Positions 18,141-28,611 are shown, numbered from the stretch's first letter. The stretch: DNA of 64,000 bases from Endozoicomonas sp. 8E (GCF_032883915.1 NZ_CP120717.1:1991697-2055696); one strand, 5' to 3'. Notes: generated by a model from the sequence alone, not told the origin. Numbers and translations: made by a program.

Positions 18141-21100
18141 TCATTGGATGAACCTGAAAAAAGCTTGAAGCCTCACTCTTTTGTTAATTCCGTCTTTAGA
18201 AAGATCTTCAAAAGTCTCAGCATTCAGACTGGTTTTTGACGAATTAACCACCGTATTCCGGGGCGTTTCAACCCTTACTGCTGCATCAAAGTGTTCCAGA
18301 AGAGCTTCTGAACTGGGGGAGTGGATAAGATAAGCTGAAGACTGATGGGAGTCTGTCAGAATTTGGGAAACAAAGAGCCTGGCTTGATCAAAATTTTGGC
18401 TTAATAACAATTGTAAAAGTATTGCCCTTTGACTTTCAGAGAGATCAGGAAATGCATATTTTTTGTCTTGTAACAGAATAGCCAAAAGATTAGGAGTAAA
18501 GCTTACCCAGCGCTTCAGGTCGTATATATCGTGATGAGACCCATGCTGACCCTGTGTAATCACCGGGAACCAGACACCCTCTGTCGGTACTAGCAATGCA
18601 ATAAGCTGAGCATCGCCAAATTGTTGCAATCTGGCTAAGGCCGATTGCGCGAAAGAGGCTGATTCAGTAATGATATTGTTATCAAGAACGGCTGGAATTG
18701 CCTCAGCATCAATCCCCAATAATAACTCAAGCTCTTGCATCAGTTTTTCCTTGTCAGGATGATCCTGAATCGTGGAAAATATCTGACGAAGGTTGTAATC
18801 CATAATCTGCCTTATTGTTTGCTGGTCCCATGCACCTGCATGCCCTGACCGCCCATTCCGGTTGAATATCTCTGCAATGGACGAGTACATACAGTTACCA
18901 TCACCATTAATTTTTATCAGCTCAAAACTGGTTTCAATCATTGACAATATGGAGTCATGCTTTTCTAAAGTCTCACTGTCAGTCTCATTGGATGAATCCG
19001 AAGAAGCGGAATCCGACCTCATACTTCTATTCTGTTCATCAATGGAAAGAGCTGCAAAAGCCTCATCTACTTCCATCTTCTGGAGAGTGTCAATACTTAC
19101 TGCTACATCAAAGTGTTCTATGAGAGCCACGGAACCTGGGTAATGAATAAGATAAGCTGAGGACTGATGGAAGGCTATCAAAATTTGGGAGACGAAGAAC
19201 TTGGCTTGATCGAAATTCTGGTTTAACAACAACTGTAAAAGTGCTGCCCTTTGACTTTCAGAGAGATCAGGAAAGGTAAAATTTTCATTTTGTAACAGCA
19301 TAGCCAAAAGGTTAGGAGCAAAATTGATCCAGCGCTTTAAGTCATAAATCTCGTGATAAGGCCCATCGTGACCTTGTGTAATCACTGGGAACCAGACACT
19401 CTGTGTCGGCACTAGCAAGGGGATAAGCTGGGCATTGCCAAATTGTTGCAATATGTCTGATTCCGAATGACCAAAAGAGGCTGAATCAATAATAACATTG
19501 TTATCGAGTACCGCTGGAATAACATCAGCATCGATCCCCAATAGTAGCTCAAGCTCCTGCATCAGTTTGTTCTTGTCGGGATGACCCTGAATAATGGAAA
19601 AAATCTGACGAAGATTATAATCCATAATCTGCCTTACCGTTTGCTGAGTCCATTTGCCTGCCTGTTCTGACGGTCCCTGCCTGTTGAATATCTCTGCAAT
19701 GGACGAGTACATAGAGTTACCATCATCATTAATCCTTATCAGCTTAGAACCTTCGGGCACGGGGTTATGATGAGAATAGTAGGGTTCATAAATCTGTGTT
19801 TTGGGATATCCCTTTTCCATCTTTTTATATAATTGCCCTGCTTGTTCTCTGATGCGTTTGTCTTCAATCATGCATGCTTTGTGAAAAGGCCTTAGCAGCG
19901 GTTCTTTTGGTTTTTTGGTGTTTCGGTTTGTACGACGCCCTTTACCTCTTATGGGATTTTCCGTTTCATAAACTTCACCGCAATGGTAACAGGTTTGTCT
20001 GAAACAACCTTGCCCGCTCGGAACATTAATCAGAAGCTCCGGAGTATTTTTCCTGAATAAAGAGATGAGTTCATCCGTTTTTTCTTTACTGAAAATATCT
20101 GACTTTTTTTCTGTTTTGCTTAGAAAAGCTTGCAGTGAGGCTTTTATAGCGTCGTTGGTTATTCGACTTAATAACTTTTCCAAAATACTTAAGGTGAACT
20201 TATTTAAAAAATCATTGCTTTCGAAATCAAGACTACCAGAGTAATACTTTGCTGTTGGTAACAACTGACTTAAAAAGAGTGGCATGGGGTTTTTCTCAAC
20301 ATCAATAATATTACGCATACCCTTGATGCTAAACTGAAGACTTTCTAATTCATTCTGATGAAAAGTAAAATCGGAAGCCTCTTTATAAAAAGGGTCAAAA
20401 ATAGTTTTTGCAAAAAGAAAATCAACGATTTGTAATACATTAAAAGCTACAGAAATACCTTTTTTGTTGGAAGCGTAGATGTCCTCCAGGCTAAATTGCT
20501 CCGGTTTTTCTATAAGTTTTCTAACTATTTCAGAACTTACGTTAAATTCGTTGGAGGTCAGAGACCTGACACATACTTCAATGAGATAGTTTAAAATAAT
20601 ACGAACAACAACTTCTATCTTGTCTGGATAGCTGATTCTGGGCAGGTATCTCAGGCTTGGTGCCAGTTGTCCAATAAAAAAGTCCAAATCCTCGATAACG
20701 TTCTCATCAATATTTCCACTGATGAGATTTTCAAAAAAAACATTTTTTTCCTTAGCAATTGAATAATTTTCCTGACTTATAAGGAGAGCCATTTGAACTC
20801 TTTGCAGTAATAATTCTAAATGAGGCTGATTTGGCAACCACTCATCGTTCTGTGGTGTTAGTAGTGCTTTGGTAATAATGTTGTTGCCTAAATTTAAAAC
20901 GAAGTCTTTTTTAAGATTATTTGGAATTTTAAATTTATGTCTCGATAAGTCATACATAGACAGCAAAGCAAATTTTCTTTCAACGTCTGACATATCATCT
21001 CTAATAGCAGGTATCCAGACATTGGCTAAACTTCCATACTGGGCTCCCCCCCTGTAGCGTTCTGTTGTCTTTTGCTTTTCTAAAGGTAAAATAAGTTTGT

Positions 21101-23105
21101 AGTGGTAAAGCATGTTATTAGCTTTTGCCAATTTCTTTTTTTCAGCTAAATGTATTTCCCATTTTATGGGTTTGCCTTTTTTGGCTATGTCTTTGACTTC
21201 CTCGCTTTCGTTATGTCTGTCGTTGTACGTCAGATGACGAGGACTATCTGGAACATAATAGTTAACAGAGCTGGCTATAGCATTTTCAAACGCTAGCCTT
21301 TCATAACCAGGGACTTTAACAATCAGTGTCAGGATGTTATTTTTTATCTTCCTTTCTTTTTTCTTCTTTTTTGTATTCCTGCTCCTTATGTCATATAAAA
21401 CTTTTTGAAAATTATGCTCATTCAGTTCTTCATTCTTATAATAAACAGTGGGTTCAACATTTTTTGGTATTTTAAATCCCGAGCACTTTCTGGTCTTAGA
21501 TATCAGATCATTAAAATTTCTAATCGAAGTAGAGTCAAGTCCTACAAGCTCAGCTTCACCATGCATTTCGACAGGAATAAAAATATCAGTCCGTATTGAT
21601 TCTGTTTTCTCTGTATTATCGAACTCATCATCCATAATTAAATAATCGAAGCTTGGATCTTTCCCGGACTTTATTCTTTTGCGTACGCTTTTTACTATCT
21701 TATTATGATCCGTTTCTACATAAACAGACGTTTTAATATCTTGTGCCTGAGTATTGACTTCGATTATTTCCTTTGCAATCACATCCTGGGTGCTTTCTCC
21801 ATAAGTATTATGTGAAAGAATACCTTCTGATTTTATATCGAAGTCAGCTGTCAGAAAATTGATTACATTTAAAATCTGCTCTTCTACAGAAAAATTTACC
21901 GATCCATAGCGAACACGTCCGGAACAATGATGCCACCACCATTGGTCTAAGCCGTCATACATTTTGGGAGGGCCGTCACTGGATCTTTTAGAATTTTTAT
22001 AAGTCTGCATCAGACAAAGAACATCACCATAAAGATAGGTTACCCTTGGTGCATATTGAACATAAATAGCTGGTCCTTCGTTGCCAATATTGTCAAAATA
22101 AAACTCTATTCTAAAAAATGCATCTTTCCACCAACCATAGGGTGCTACAAAATCCAGAGATACCTTAAACATATTTTTTTCACTGATACTGAATCTAAAC
22201 TTCTTTGGATACCTCTTATCAAGAAAGTTTTGAAGTCTATCAACAGCAATATAAATTTCTCTGGCTCTGGATGCCGAATTTCTTTTGGGTGATATTGCGC
22301 CAGGTTTGAATCTTTTAAAGCGGTATGGGTAGATTATCTTATCTCCATCTTGTAAATTTCCCTGCCGAATTATGTTAACATGGGTCAAAATAAATTCTCC
22401 GTTGCGAAGTACGTGTAGTCCCTTGTCTGTAAATTCATCTCGCAAGTGTAGAATGTGTTTTTTATAATCTGGATGGCCTTTTGGACATACTGAATCATAA
22501 TCAAAGTCTTTGTTTTTTGCTCCTTTAATATAACGCGTTATTTTATCATTAAGATTTCGGTCTTCAAATAGCAGATGTACCGAATCCATATCCGTTATGG
22601 GCGCTTGCTCAGCTCTTTTTGATAATAATCTGTCTACATACTCTTCAACAGTACTGACTGCCTTATTACGTTTATTAAGTTTTGCTTTATCTATATTTGT
22701 TATTGGTTTTCGATTGGCAGAGTCTACTTTTCCATAGTGAATCATTGCCTGAACAAGATTAAACGTTCTTAGCAGGGTATAAGGTATACCAAACTTGGTG
22801 GTATTATCACTAGCCTTTACCCCCATTGCCCTAGCGATTTTCCTATTTTTTCTTTTAAAAAAATTGTTTCTTTTTCTTCTGTCAACAGCAGTCATAACTT
22901 GATCTATGTAATATTCAGCTTGCACATATAATTGTTTTTCTCTAAGTTCCCGATCAAGTTCTTCATACTCTTTAAGGGTGAGTTGTTTTAGTATGCTTTT
23001 TTGATCTTCGGTTATTGCAAAAACACTCCCAGACAACAGGTTTATCGATAAAACAATAAGATAAATGCTTTTTTTATTCAATTTGGTTAACACTGTAAAT
23101 ACCAT
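18141..23105 (-). CDS. Giant exported OTU-domain protein (copy 2; first OTU lacks catalytic Cys)
   Basis: 1,654 residues from the ATG at 23105 (a TTG at 23123 is upstream in frame). A signal peptide ends near LSGSVFA. The layout is that of copy 1: long unassigned region, ERYRGGAQYG block, CxxC and HxxC zinc-like motif (TCYHCGE ... PFHKACM), then two OTU-like domains. In the first OTU the motif reads INDDGNSMYSS: the catalytic cysteine is Ser1131, so this domain should be inactive as a protease. The second keeps DGNCMYSS with Cys1405. The C-terminus ends in FRFIQ because of a frameshift near 18160-18175; in another frame the following bases still encode the conserved NET...NPLSL tail seen in the other copies. 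Confidence 0.85.
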   Translation of the reverse strand: MVFTVLTKLNKKSIYLIVLSINLLSGSVFAITEDQKSILKQLTLKEYEELDRELREKQLYVQAEYYIDQVMTAVDRRKRNNFFKRKNRKIARAMGVKASDNTTKFGIPYTLLRTFNLVQAMIHYGKVDSANRKPITNIDKAKLNKRNKAVSTVEEYVDRLLSKRAEQAPITDMDSVHLLFEDRNLNDKITRYIKGAKNKDFDYDSVCPKGHPDYKKHILHLRDEFTDKGLHVLRNGEFILTHVNIIRQGNLQDGDKIIYPYRFKRFKPGAISPKRNSASRAREIYIAVDRLQNFLDKRYPKKFRFSISEKNMFKVSLDFVAPYGWWKDAFFRIEFYFDNIGNEGPAIYVQYAPRVTYLYGDVLCLMQTYKNSKRSSDGPPKMYDGLDQWWWHHCSGRVRYGSVNFSVEEQILNVINFLTADFDIKSEGILSHNTYGESTQDVIAKEIIEVNTQAQDIKTSVYVETDHNKIVKSVRKRIKSGKDPSFDYLIMDDEFDNTEKTESIRTDIFIPVEMHGEAELVGLDSTSIRNFNDLISKTRKCSGFKIPKNVEPTVYYKNEELNEHNFQKVLYDIRSRNTKKKKKERKIKNNILTLIVKVPGYERLAFENAIASSVNYYVPDSPRHLTYNDRHNESEEVKDIAKKGKPIKWEIHLAEKKKLAKANNMLYHYKLILPLEKQKTTERYRGGAQYGSLANVWIPAIRDDMSDVERKFALLSMYDLSRHKFKIPNNLKKDFVLNLGNNIITKALLTPQNDEWLPNQPHLELLLQRVQMALLISQENYSIAKEKNVFFENLISGNIDENVIEDLDFFIGQLAPSLRYLPRISYPDKIEVVVRIILNYLIEVCVRSLTSNEFNVSSEIVRKLIEKPEQFSLEDIYASNKKGISVAFNVLQIVDFLFAKTIFDPFYKEASDFTFHQNELESLQFSIKGMRNIIDVEKNPMPLFLSQLLPTAKYYSGSLDFESNDFLNKFTLSILEKLLSRITNDAIKASLQAFLSKTEKKSDIFSKEKTDELISLFRKNTPELLINVPSGQGCFRQTCYHCGEVYETENPIRGKGRRTNRNTKKPKEPLLRPFHKACMIEDKRIREQAGQLYKKMEKGYPKTQIYEPYYSHHNPVPEGSKLIRINDDGNSMYSSIAEIFNRQGPSEQAGKWTQQTVRQIMDYNLRQIFSIIQGHPDKNKLMQELELLLGIDADVIPAVLDNNVIIDSASFGHSESDILQQFGNAQLIPLLVPTQSVWFPVITQGHDGPYHEIYDLKRWINFAPNLLAMLLQNENFTFPDLSESQRAALLQLLLNQNFDQAKFFVSQILIAFHQSSAYLIHYPGSVALIEHFDVAVSIDTLQKMEVDEAFAALSIDEQNRSMRSDSASSDSSNETDSETLEKHDSILSMIETSFELIKINGDGNCMYSSIAEIFNRNGRSGHAGAWDQQTIRQIMDYNLRQIFSTIQDHPDKEKLMQELELLLGIDAEAIPAVLDNNIITESASFAQSALARLQQFGDAQLIALLVPTEGVWFPVITQGQHGSHHDIYDLKRWVSFTPNLLAILLQDKKYAFPDLSESQRAILLQLLLSQNFDQARLFVSQILTDSHQSSAYLIHSPSSEALLEHFDAAVRVETPRNTVVNSSKTSLNAETFEDLSKDGINKRVRLQAFFRFIQ

Positions 23106-23161
23106 ACTTAGCAAGCCTTGCAATATCTTGAAATTTTATCTACTGAACGTCACTGGCTTAG

Positions 23162-23196
23162 TATTCCTTACTAAAACCTGTAGCGAGTGAATAGTA
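23162..23196 (-). promoter_or_regulatory. Palindrome 57 bp upstream of OTU gene copy 2
   Basis: Arms TATTCCTTACT and AGTGAATAGTA, same spacing and distance as before copies 1 and 3. This copy is the most diverged of the three. Confidence 0.55.
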
Positions 23197-23393
23197 GCTT
23201 GTTTTAAAAACATCTGCTTTGCTATTACTGGAACTGATGTTTAAGTGAGTAAGCGCATATGGATTACAAGATGATTACCTGCCACCTCAACACAGGTATC
23301 TTTGTCAATTCTATGAAACAAACAGTCGAATTTGTCGTGTAGTTTAGGCTCATCTGGTAAGGGTGTGTGATACGGTATGCAGCTAAACATAGG

Positions 23394-23433
23394 AAAGCCG
23401 GTAAGTTATTCGTAATCCCGATTGCCGGCTTTT
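23394..23433 (-). terminator. Hairpin downstream of the third OTU gene
   Basis: Perfect 8-bp arms AAAGCCGG and CCGGCTTT, 38 bp past the stop at 23472. The T-runs are short (CTTT), so termination strength is uncertain. It could work in both directions. Confidence 0.5.
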
Positions 23434-23471
23434 GGTGACAGCCTCTTGAGCGTGCGGGGAAGGTTGTCAAC

Positions 23472-26400
23472 TTATAGGGTATTGGTTGGTGTGGTATGGA
23501 GTGCTCCAACCCTGGCTTGAATCATTAACGATAAGGGGTTACGCTCCTCTAAAGTCTCACTGGCAGTCTCATTGGCTGATACAGAAGAAGCGGGATCAGG
23601 CCTCATTCTTTTATTATTACCATTTTTAGAAGTATCTTCAAAAGCATCAGCATTCTGACTGGTTGGTGACGAATTAACCTCCATATTCCGGTATGTTTCA
23701 ATCCTTACTGCCGCATCAAAGTGTTCCAGGAGAGCTTCTGAACTCGGGGAGTGGATAAGATAAGCTGAGGACTGATGGGAGTCTGTGAGAATTTTGGAGA
23801 CGAAGAGCCTGGCTTGATCAAAATTTTGGCTTAACAACAACTGTAAAAGTATTGCCCTTTGCCTGTCAGAGAGATCAGGAAATGCATATTTTTTGTCTTG
23901 TAACAGAATAGCCAAAAGATTAGGAGTAAAACTTACCCAGCGCTTCAGGTCATAAATCTCGTGATGACAGCCATGGTGACCTGGTGTAATCACCGGGAAC
24001 CAGACACCCTGTGTCGGCACTAGCAATGCAATAAGCTGGGCATCGCCAAATTGTTGCAATCTGGCTAAGTCCGATTGAGCGAAAGAGGCTGATTCAGTAA
24101 TGACATTGTTATCCAGAACGGCTGGAATAACGTCAGCGTCGATCCCCAACAGTAGCTCAAGCTCTTGCATCAGTTTTTCCTTATCAGGATGGTCCTGAAT
24201 CGTGGAAAAAATCTGACGAAGGTTATAATCCATAATCTGCCTTATAGTTTGCTGGTCCCATAGGCCTGCTTGTCCTGACCGCCCATTCCGGTTGAATATC
24301 TCTGCGATGGACGAGTACATACAGTTACCATCACCATTAACTCTAATCAGTTCAAAACTGTTTTGAATCATTAGCAATAAGGGGTCGTGATTTTCTGGTG
24401 TCTCACTGTCAGTCTCATTGGCTGAAACCGAAGAAACAGTATCAGACCTCATTCTTGTATTATTTTCATCGGTGGAAAGCGCTTCAAAAGTCTCACCAAC
24501 TTCTATATTTGGGGGACCATCGATACTTATTGCTGTATCAAAGTGTTCCATGAGATTCACTGAACCGGGGTAGTGGATAAGATAAGCTGAAGACTGATAG
24601 GAGTCGATCAGAATGTGGGGGACGAAGAGCTTGGCATGTTCAAAATTTTCGTTTAGTAACAAGTTTAAAAGTGTTGCCCTTTGACTTTCAGAGAGATCAG
24701 GAAAAGCATAATTTTCGTTTTCTAACAGCATAGCCAAAAGGTTGGGAGCAAAATTGACCCAGTGCCTCAGGTCATAAATCTTGTGATAAGGCCCATTGTG
24801 ACCTTGTGTAATCACCGGGAACCAGACCCCCTGTGTCGGCACTAGCAAGGCAATCAGCTGGGCATCGCTAAATTGTTGCAATCTGCCTGACTCCGACTGA
24901 GCGAAAGAGGCTGAATCAGTAATAGCATAGTTATCGATGATCGCTGGAATAATGCCAGCATCGACCCCCAAGAGTAGCCCAAGCTCCTGCATCAGTTTGT
25001 GTTTGTCGGGATGAGCCCGTATCGTGGAAAAAATCTGACGAAGATTATAATCCATGATCTCTCTTATTGTTTGCTGGTTCCATGAAGCCGCTTGTCCTGA
25101 CCCTACATGCCTGTTGAATATCTCTGCAATGGACGAGTACATAGAGTGACCATCGCCATTACTTCTTATCAACTTAAAGCCGTCGGGGACAGGGTTATAG
25201 TGATAATCAGGACCATATAGCTGTTTTTTGGGATAGCTCTTTTCCATCTCTTTAAATAATTGCCCTGCTTGCTGCCTGATGCGTCTGTGTTCTTCCATGC
25301 AGGCTCTGTGAAAAGGTCTAACGAGTGTTTCTTTTGATTTACCCGTGTTTTTGTTTTTACGACTCCCTTTCCCTCTTATAGGTTTTTCAGTTTGATAACG
25401 TTCACCACAATGGCAACAGGTTTGTTCAAAACTACCTTGTTCATTCGGCGCATTAACCAAAAATTTTGGAGTGTTTTTCCTGAATAAAGAGATTAATTCC
25501 TCCGTTTTTTCTTTGCTAAAAATATCCGACTTTTGTCCTGTTTTTTTCAGAAAAACTTGCAGTGAGGCTTTTATATTTTTATTTGTTGTTCGACTTGCAA
25601 ATTTTTCCAAAATACTTAAGGTGAATTTATTTGAAAAATCGCTACTTTCGAAATCAAGACCACCTGAGTAATACCTTGCGACTGGCAACAAGTGACTGAA
25701 AAATAGTGGAATAAGATTTTTCTGGCTATTAACAATCTTACGCATACTCTTGATATTAAGCTGAAGCCCTTCCACCTCATGATCATAAAAAGTAAGATCG
25801 AAAGCCTCTTTATGAAAAGGATTAAAGGCAATTTTTGTAAAAAGGAAATCAGCAATTTGTAATACATTTAAAGCTACATAAATACCTTTTTTGTTGGATT
25901 TGTGGATGTCCTCCAGGCTAAATTGCTCCGGTTTTTCTATAAGTTTTTTGACTATTTCAGAACCTGCGTCAAATTCGTTAGAAGTCAGAGTCCTGACACA
26001 ATATTCAATGAGATAGTTTAAAACAATACGATAAATAATTTCTACCTTATCAGGATTGTTTATTCTTGATACATATCTCAGGCTTGGAATCAGATATCCA
26101 ACAAAAAAGCCCAAGTCCTTGATAACACTCTCATCAATATTTCCGCTGATGAGACTTTCAAAAAAAACATTATTTTCCTCAGCAATTGAGTAGTCCTCAT
26201 TACTGAGAAGGAGAGACATTTGAACTCTTTGCAGCAGAAATTCCAAATTGGCCTGTGTTGGCAACCAGAAAACGTTCTGTGGCGTCAATAATGATTTGGT
26301 AATAATATTGTTACCAAGGTTTGAAACGGAGTTTTTTTTGAGATTATTTGGAATTTTAAATTTATTTCTTGATAAATCATACATTGACATCAAAGCGAAT

Positions 26401-28520
26401 TTTTTTTCAACGTCTGACATATCATCTCTAATAGTGGGTATCCAGACATTGGCGAAACTTCCATACTGAGCTCCTCCTCTATAGCGTTCTGTTGTCTTTT
26501 GTGTTTCTAAAGGTAAAATAAGTTTGTATTGATAAAGCATACTATTAGCTTTTGCCAATTTCTTATTTTCAACCAGGTGTATTTCCCATTTTATGGGTTC
26601 GCCTACCTCAAATATGTAAGCTGGCTTGTGACAATCGAGCGGCTGCTGACACGGGTTTTCTGGAATATAATGCGTGAGTGAACTAGCTTTAGCATTTTCA
26701 AAAGCTCGACTTTCATAATCAGGGACTTTAACAATCATCGTCAGGGCGTTATGCTTTTTTTTGCGTTTTTTTATCATTTTTTCTTTTTTTATATATTTTT
26801 TATTCTGATTCCTCATGCCATCCAAAACCCTTTTGTAATTGTTCTCATCCAGCTTTTGATTGTTATAATAAACAACGGGTTTAATGTTTTTTGGTATTTT
26901 AAATCCCGACTTCCTTCTGGCTTTATATATCAGGTCATCAAAATCTCTAATTGAGGTGTAATCAAATTCTACAATTTCAGCTTCAGCATGCATTTCAACT
27001 GGAATAAAAATATCGGTCCTTATTGATTCTGTATTCTCTGTGTTATCGAATTCTGCATCGAACTCGTCATCAAAAAACAAGTAATCAAAAACCGGGTCTT
27101 CTCCATATTTTAATCTTGTATTTACACTTTCTTTTATCTTATTATGATCTGTTTCTACATAAACAGACTTGCTGGCTTTTTTTGCCTGATTATTGACTTT
27201 GATTATTTCTTCTGTAATTAAATCCTTGGTGGGCTCTCTATAGTTATTGCTAGAAAGAATACCTTCTGTTCTTATATTGAAGTCAGCAATCATATGATTT
27301 ATAACGTTTAAAATAAGCTCTTCTACAGTAAAAATGTCCGATCCATAGCGCACACGCCTGCGACAATTTAACCACCACCATTTGCTATAGCCGGGATTGA
27401 ATCTTTCAGAATTTTTATACATCTGCATCAGGCAAAAGCGTTCACCATAAAGATTGGCTACCCTTGGTGCATATTTAACATAAACTTCTGGTCCCTCGTT
27501 GCCAATATTATCAAAATTAAATTCTATTCTAAAAAATGCATCTTTCCACCAACCATAGGGTGCTACAAAATCCAATAAAACCTGAAAAAAATTTTGTTCA
27601 TTGATACTGAATATGAATTTGTTTGGATACCTCTTATCAAGCAAGGCTTGAAGTCTATCAACAGCAATATAAATTTCTCTGGCTCTGGATGCGGAGTTTC
27701 TCGTGGGTGATGTTGGTTCAGGTCTAAATAGTCTGGATTTATCCAGGTAGATTATTTTATCTCCATCTTCTAAATTTCCCTGCCGAATTATATTGACATG
27801 GGTCAAAACAAATTCACCATTACGTAGCAGGTGCAGTTGATGATCTGGATGGTAGTCTGAATTACTTGCTAAGCGAATTAGATGGCATGGATTGTTGTCT
27901 GGGTATATTGATTGAAAATTAAAGTCTTTATTTTTTTCTGTCTTAATAATACGTGTTCCTTCTTTTTGCTGACTTCGGTCCTCATAGAGCAGATTTACCA
28001 ATCCCATATCGGTTGTGGGCGTTTGCTTAGCTCTTTCTAATAACCTGTCTACATAGTCTTCTACAACACCGGCTGCTGTATTACTTTTATGAAGCGTTAC
28101 TTGATCTGTATCTGCTATTGGTATTTGATTAATAGATTCTGATTTACCATATTGAATCATTGCCTGAACAAGATTAAACGTCCTTAGTAGGGTATAAGGC
28201 ATACCAAACTTGGTAGTATTATTACTAGCCTTCACTCCCATTTTCTTAGCTATTTCCCTATTTTTTCTTGTAAAAAAAACATTTCTTTTTCTTCTATTAA
28301 CACCTGTCATCACTTTATCAATGTAAAATTTAGCCTGCACATACAATTTTTTTTCTTTAATTTCTCGATCAAGCTCTTCATACTCTTGAAGGGTGAGTTG
28401 TTTTAGTATGCTTTTTTGATCTTCGGTTATTGCCAGAGCATTCCCTGTTATCAGGTTTATTGATAGCAGGATAGTATTTATACTTTTGTTATTTAATTTG
28501 GTTAATGCGGTAAAAACCAT
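23472..28520 (-). CDS. Giant exported OTU-domain protein (copy 3; first OTU lacks catalytic Cys)
   Basis: 1,682 residues from the ATG at 28520, with AAGGA eight bases upstream. Signal peptide ends near ITGNALA. Same architecture as copies 1 and 2: unassigned N-terminal two-thirds, zinc-knuckle-like CxxC/HxxC, then two OTU-like domains. The first reads SNGDGHSMYSS with Ser1126 in place of the catalytic cysteine and His replacing the usual Asn before it; the second is intact (DGNCMYSS, Cys1400; EHFDAAV). After each OTU domain comes the same linker (SSVSANETxSETxExxxPL...MIQ); after the second it is followed only by a short tail, which suggests the remnant of a third OTU module. It is the most upstream of the three genes; all have their own upstream palindrome, so they may be separately transcribed. 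Confidence 0.85.
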   Translation of the reverse strand: MVFTALTKLNNKSINTILLSINLITGNALAITEDQKSILKQLTLQEYEELDREIKEKKLYVQAKFYIDKVMTGVNRRKRNVFFTRKNREIAKKMGVKASNNTTKFGMPYTLLRTFNLVQAMIQYGKSESINQIPIADTDQVTLHKSNTAAGVVEDYVDRLLERAKQTPTTDMGLVNLLYEDRSQQKEGTRIIKTEKNKDFNFQSIYPDNNPCHLIRLASNSDYHPDHQLHLLRNGEFVLTHVNIIRQGNLEDGDKIIYLDKSRLFRPEPTSPTRNSASRAREIYIAVDRLQALLDKRYPNKFIFSINEQNFFQVLLDFVAPYGWWKDAFFRIEFNFDNIGNEGPEVYVKYAPRVANLYGERFCLMQMYKNSERFNPGYSKWWWLNCRRRVRYGSDIFTVEELILNVINHMIADFNIRTEGILSSNNYREPTKDLITEEIIKVNNQAKKASKSVYVETDHNKIKESVNTRLKYGEDPVFDYLFFDDEFDAEFDNTENTESIRTDIFIPVEMHAEAEIVEFDYTSIRDFDDLIYKARRKSGFKIPKNIKPVVYYNNQKLDENNYKRVLDGMRNQNKKYIKKEKMIKKRKKKHNALTMIVKVPDYESRAFENAKASSLTHYIPENPCQQPLDCHKPAYIFEVGEPIKWEIHLVENKKLAKANSMLYQYKLILPLETQKTTERYRGGAQYGSFANVWIPTIRDDMSDVEKKFALMSMYDLSRNKFKIPNNLKKNSVSNLGNNIITKSLLTPQNVFWLPTQANLEFLLQRVQMSLLLSNEDYSIAEENNVFFESLISGNIDESVIKDLGFFVGYLIPSLRYVSRINNPDKVEIIYRIVLNYLIEYCVRTLTSNEFDAGSEIVKKLIEKPEQFSLEDIHKSNKKGIYVALNVLQIADFLFTKIAFNPFHKEAFDLTFYDHEVEGLQLNIKSMRKIVNSQKNLIPLFFSHLLPVARYYSGGLDFESSDFSNKFTLSILEKFASRTTNKNIKASLQVFLKKTGQKSDIFSKEKTEELISLFRKNTPKFLVNAPNEQGSFEQTCCHCGERYQTEKPIRGKGSRKNKNTGKSKETLVRPFHRACMEEHRRIRQQAGQLFKEMEKSYPKKQLYGPDYHYNPVPDGFKLIRSNGDGHSMYSSIAEIFNRHVGSGQAASWNQQTIREIMDYNLRQIFSTIRAHPDKHKLMQELGLLLGVDAGIIPAIIDNYAITDSASFAQSESGRLQQFSDAQLIALLVPTQGVWFPVITQGHNGPYHKIYDLRHWVNFAPNLLAMLLENENYAFPDLSESQRATLLNLLLNENFEHAKLFVPHILIDSYQSSAYLIHYPGSVNLMEHFDTAISIDGPPNIEVGETFEALSTDENNTRMRSDTVSSVSANETDSETPENHDPLLLMIQNSFELIRVNGDGNCMYSSIAEIFNRNGRSGQAGLWDQQTIRQIMDYNLRQIFSTIQDHPDKEKLMQELELLLGIDADVIPAVLDNNVITESASFAQSDLARLQQFGDAQLIALLVPTQGVWFPVITPGHHGCHHEIYDLKRWVSFTPNLLAILLQDKKYAFPDLSDRQRAILLQLLLSQNFDQARLFVSKILTDSHQSSAYLIHSPSSEALLEHFDAAVRIETYRNMEVNSSPTSQNADAFEDTSKNGNNKRMRPDPASSVSANETASETLEERNPLSLMIQARVGALHTTPTNTL

Positions 28521-28576
28521 ACTTAGCAATCCTTATAATTCCTTGAAATTTTGTCTATTGAACGTCACTGACTGGG

Positions 28577-28611
28577 TACTCTTCACTAAAATCTTTTGCG
28601 AGTGAAGAGTA
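28577..28611 (-). promoter_or_regulatory. Perfect palindrome 57 bp upstream of OTU gene copy 3
   Basis: Arms TACTCTTCACT and AGTGAAGAGTA pair at all 11 positions across a 13-bp spacer. It is the best-preserved of the three equivalent sites. Confidence 0.65.
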
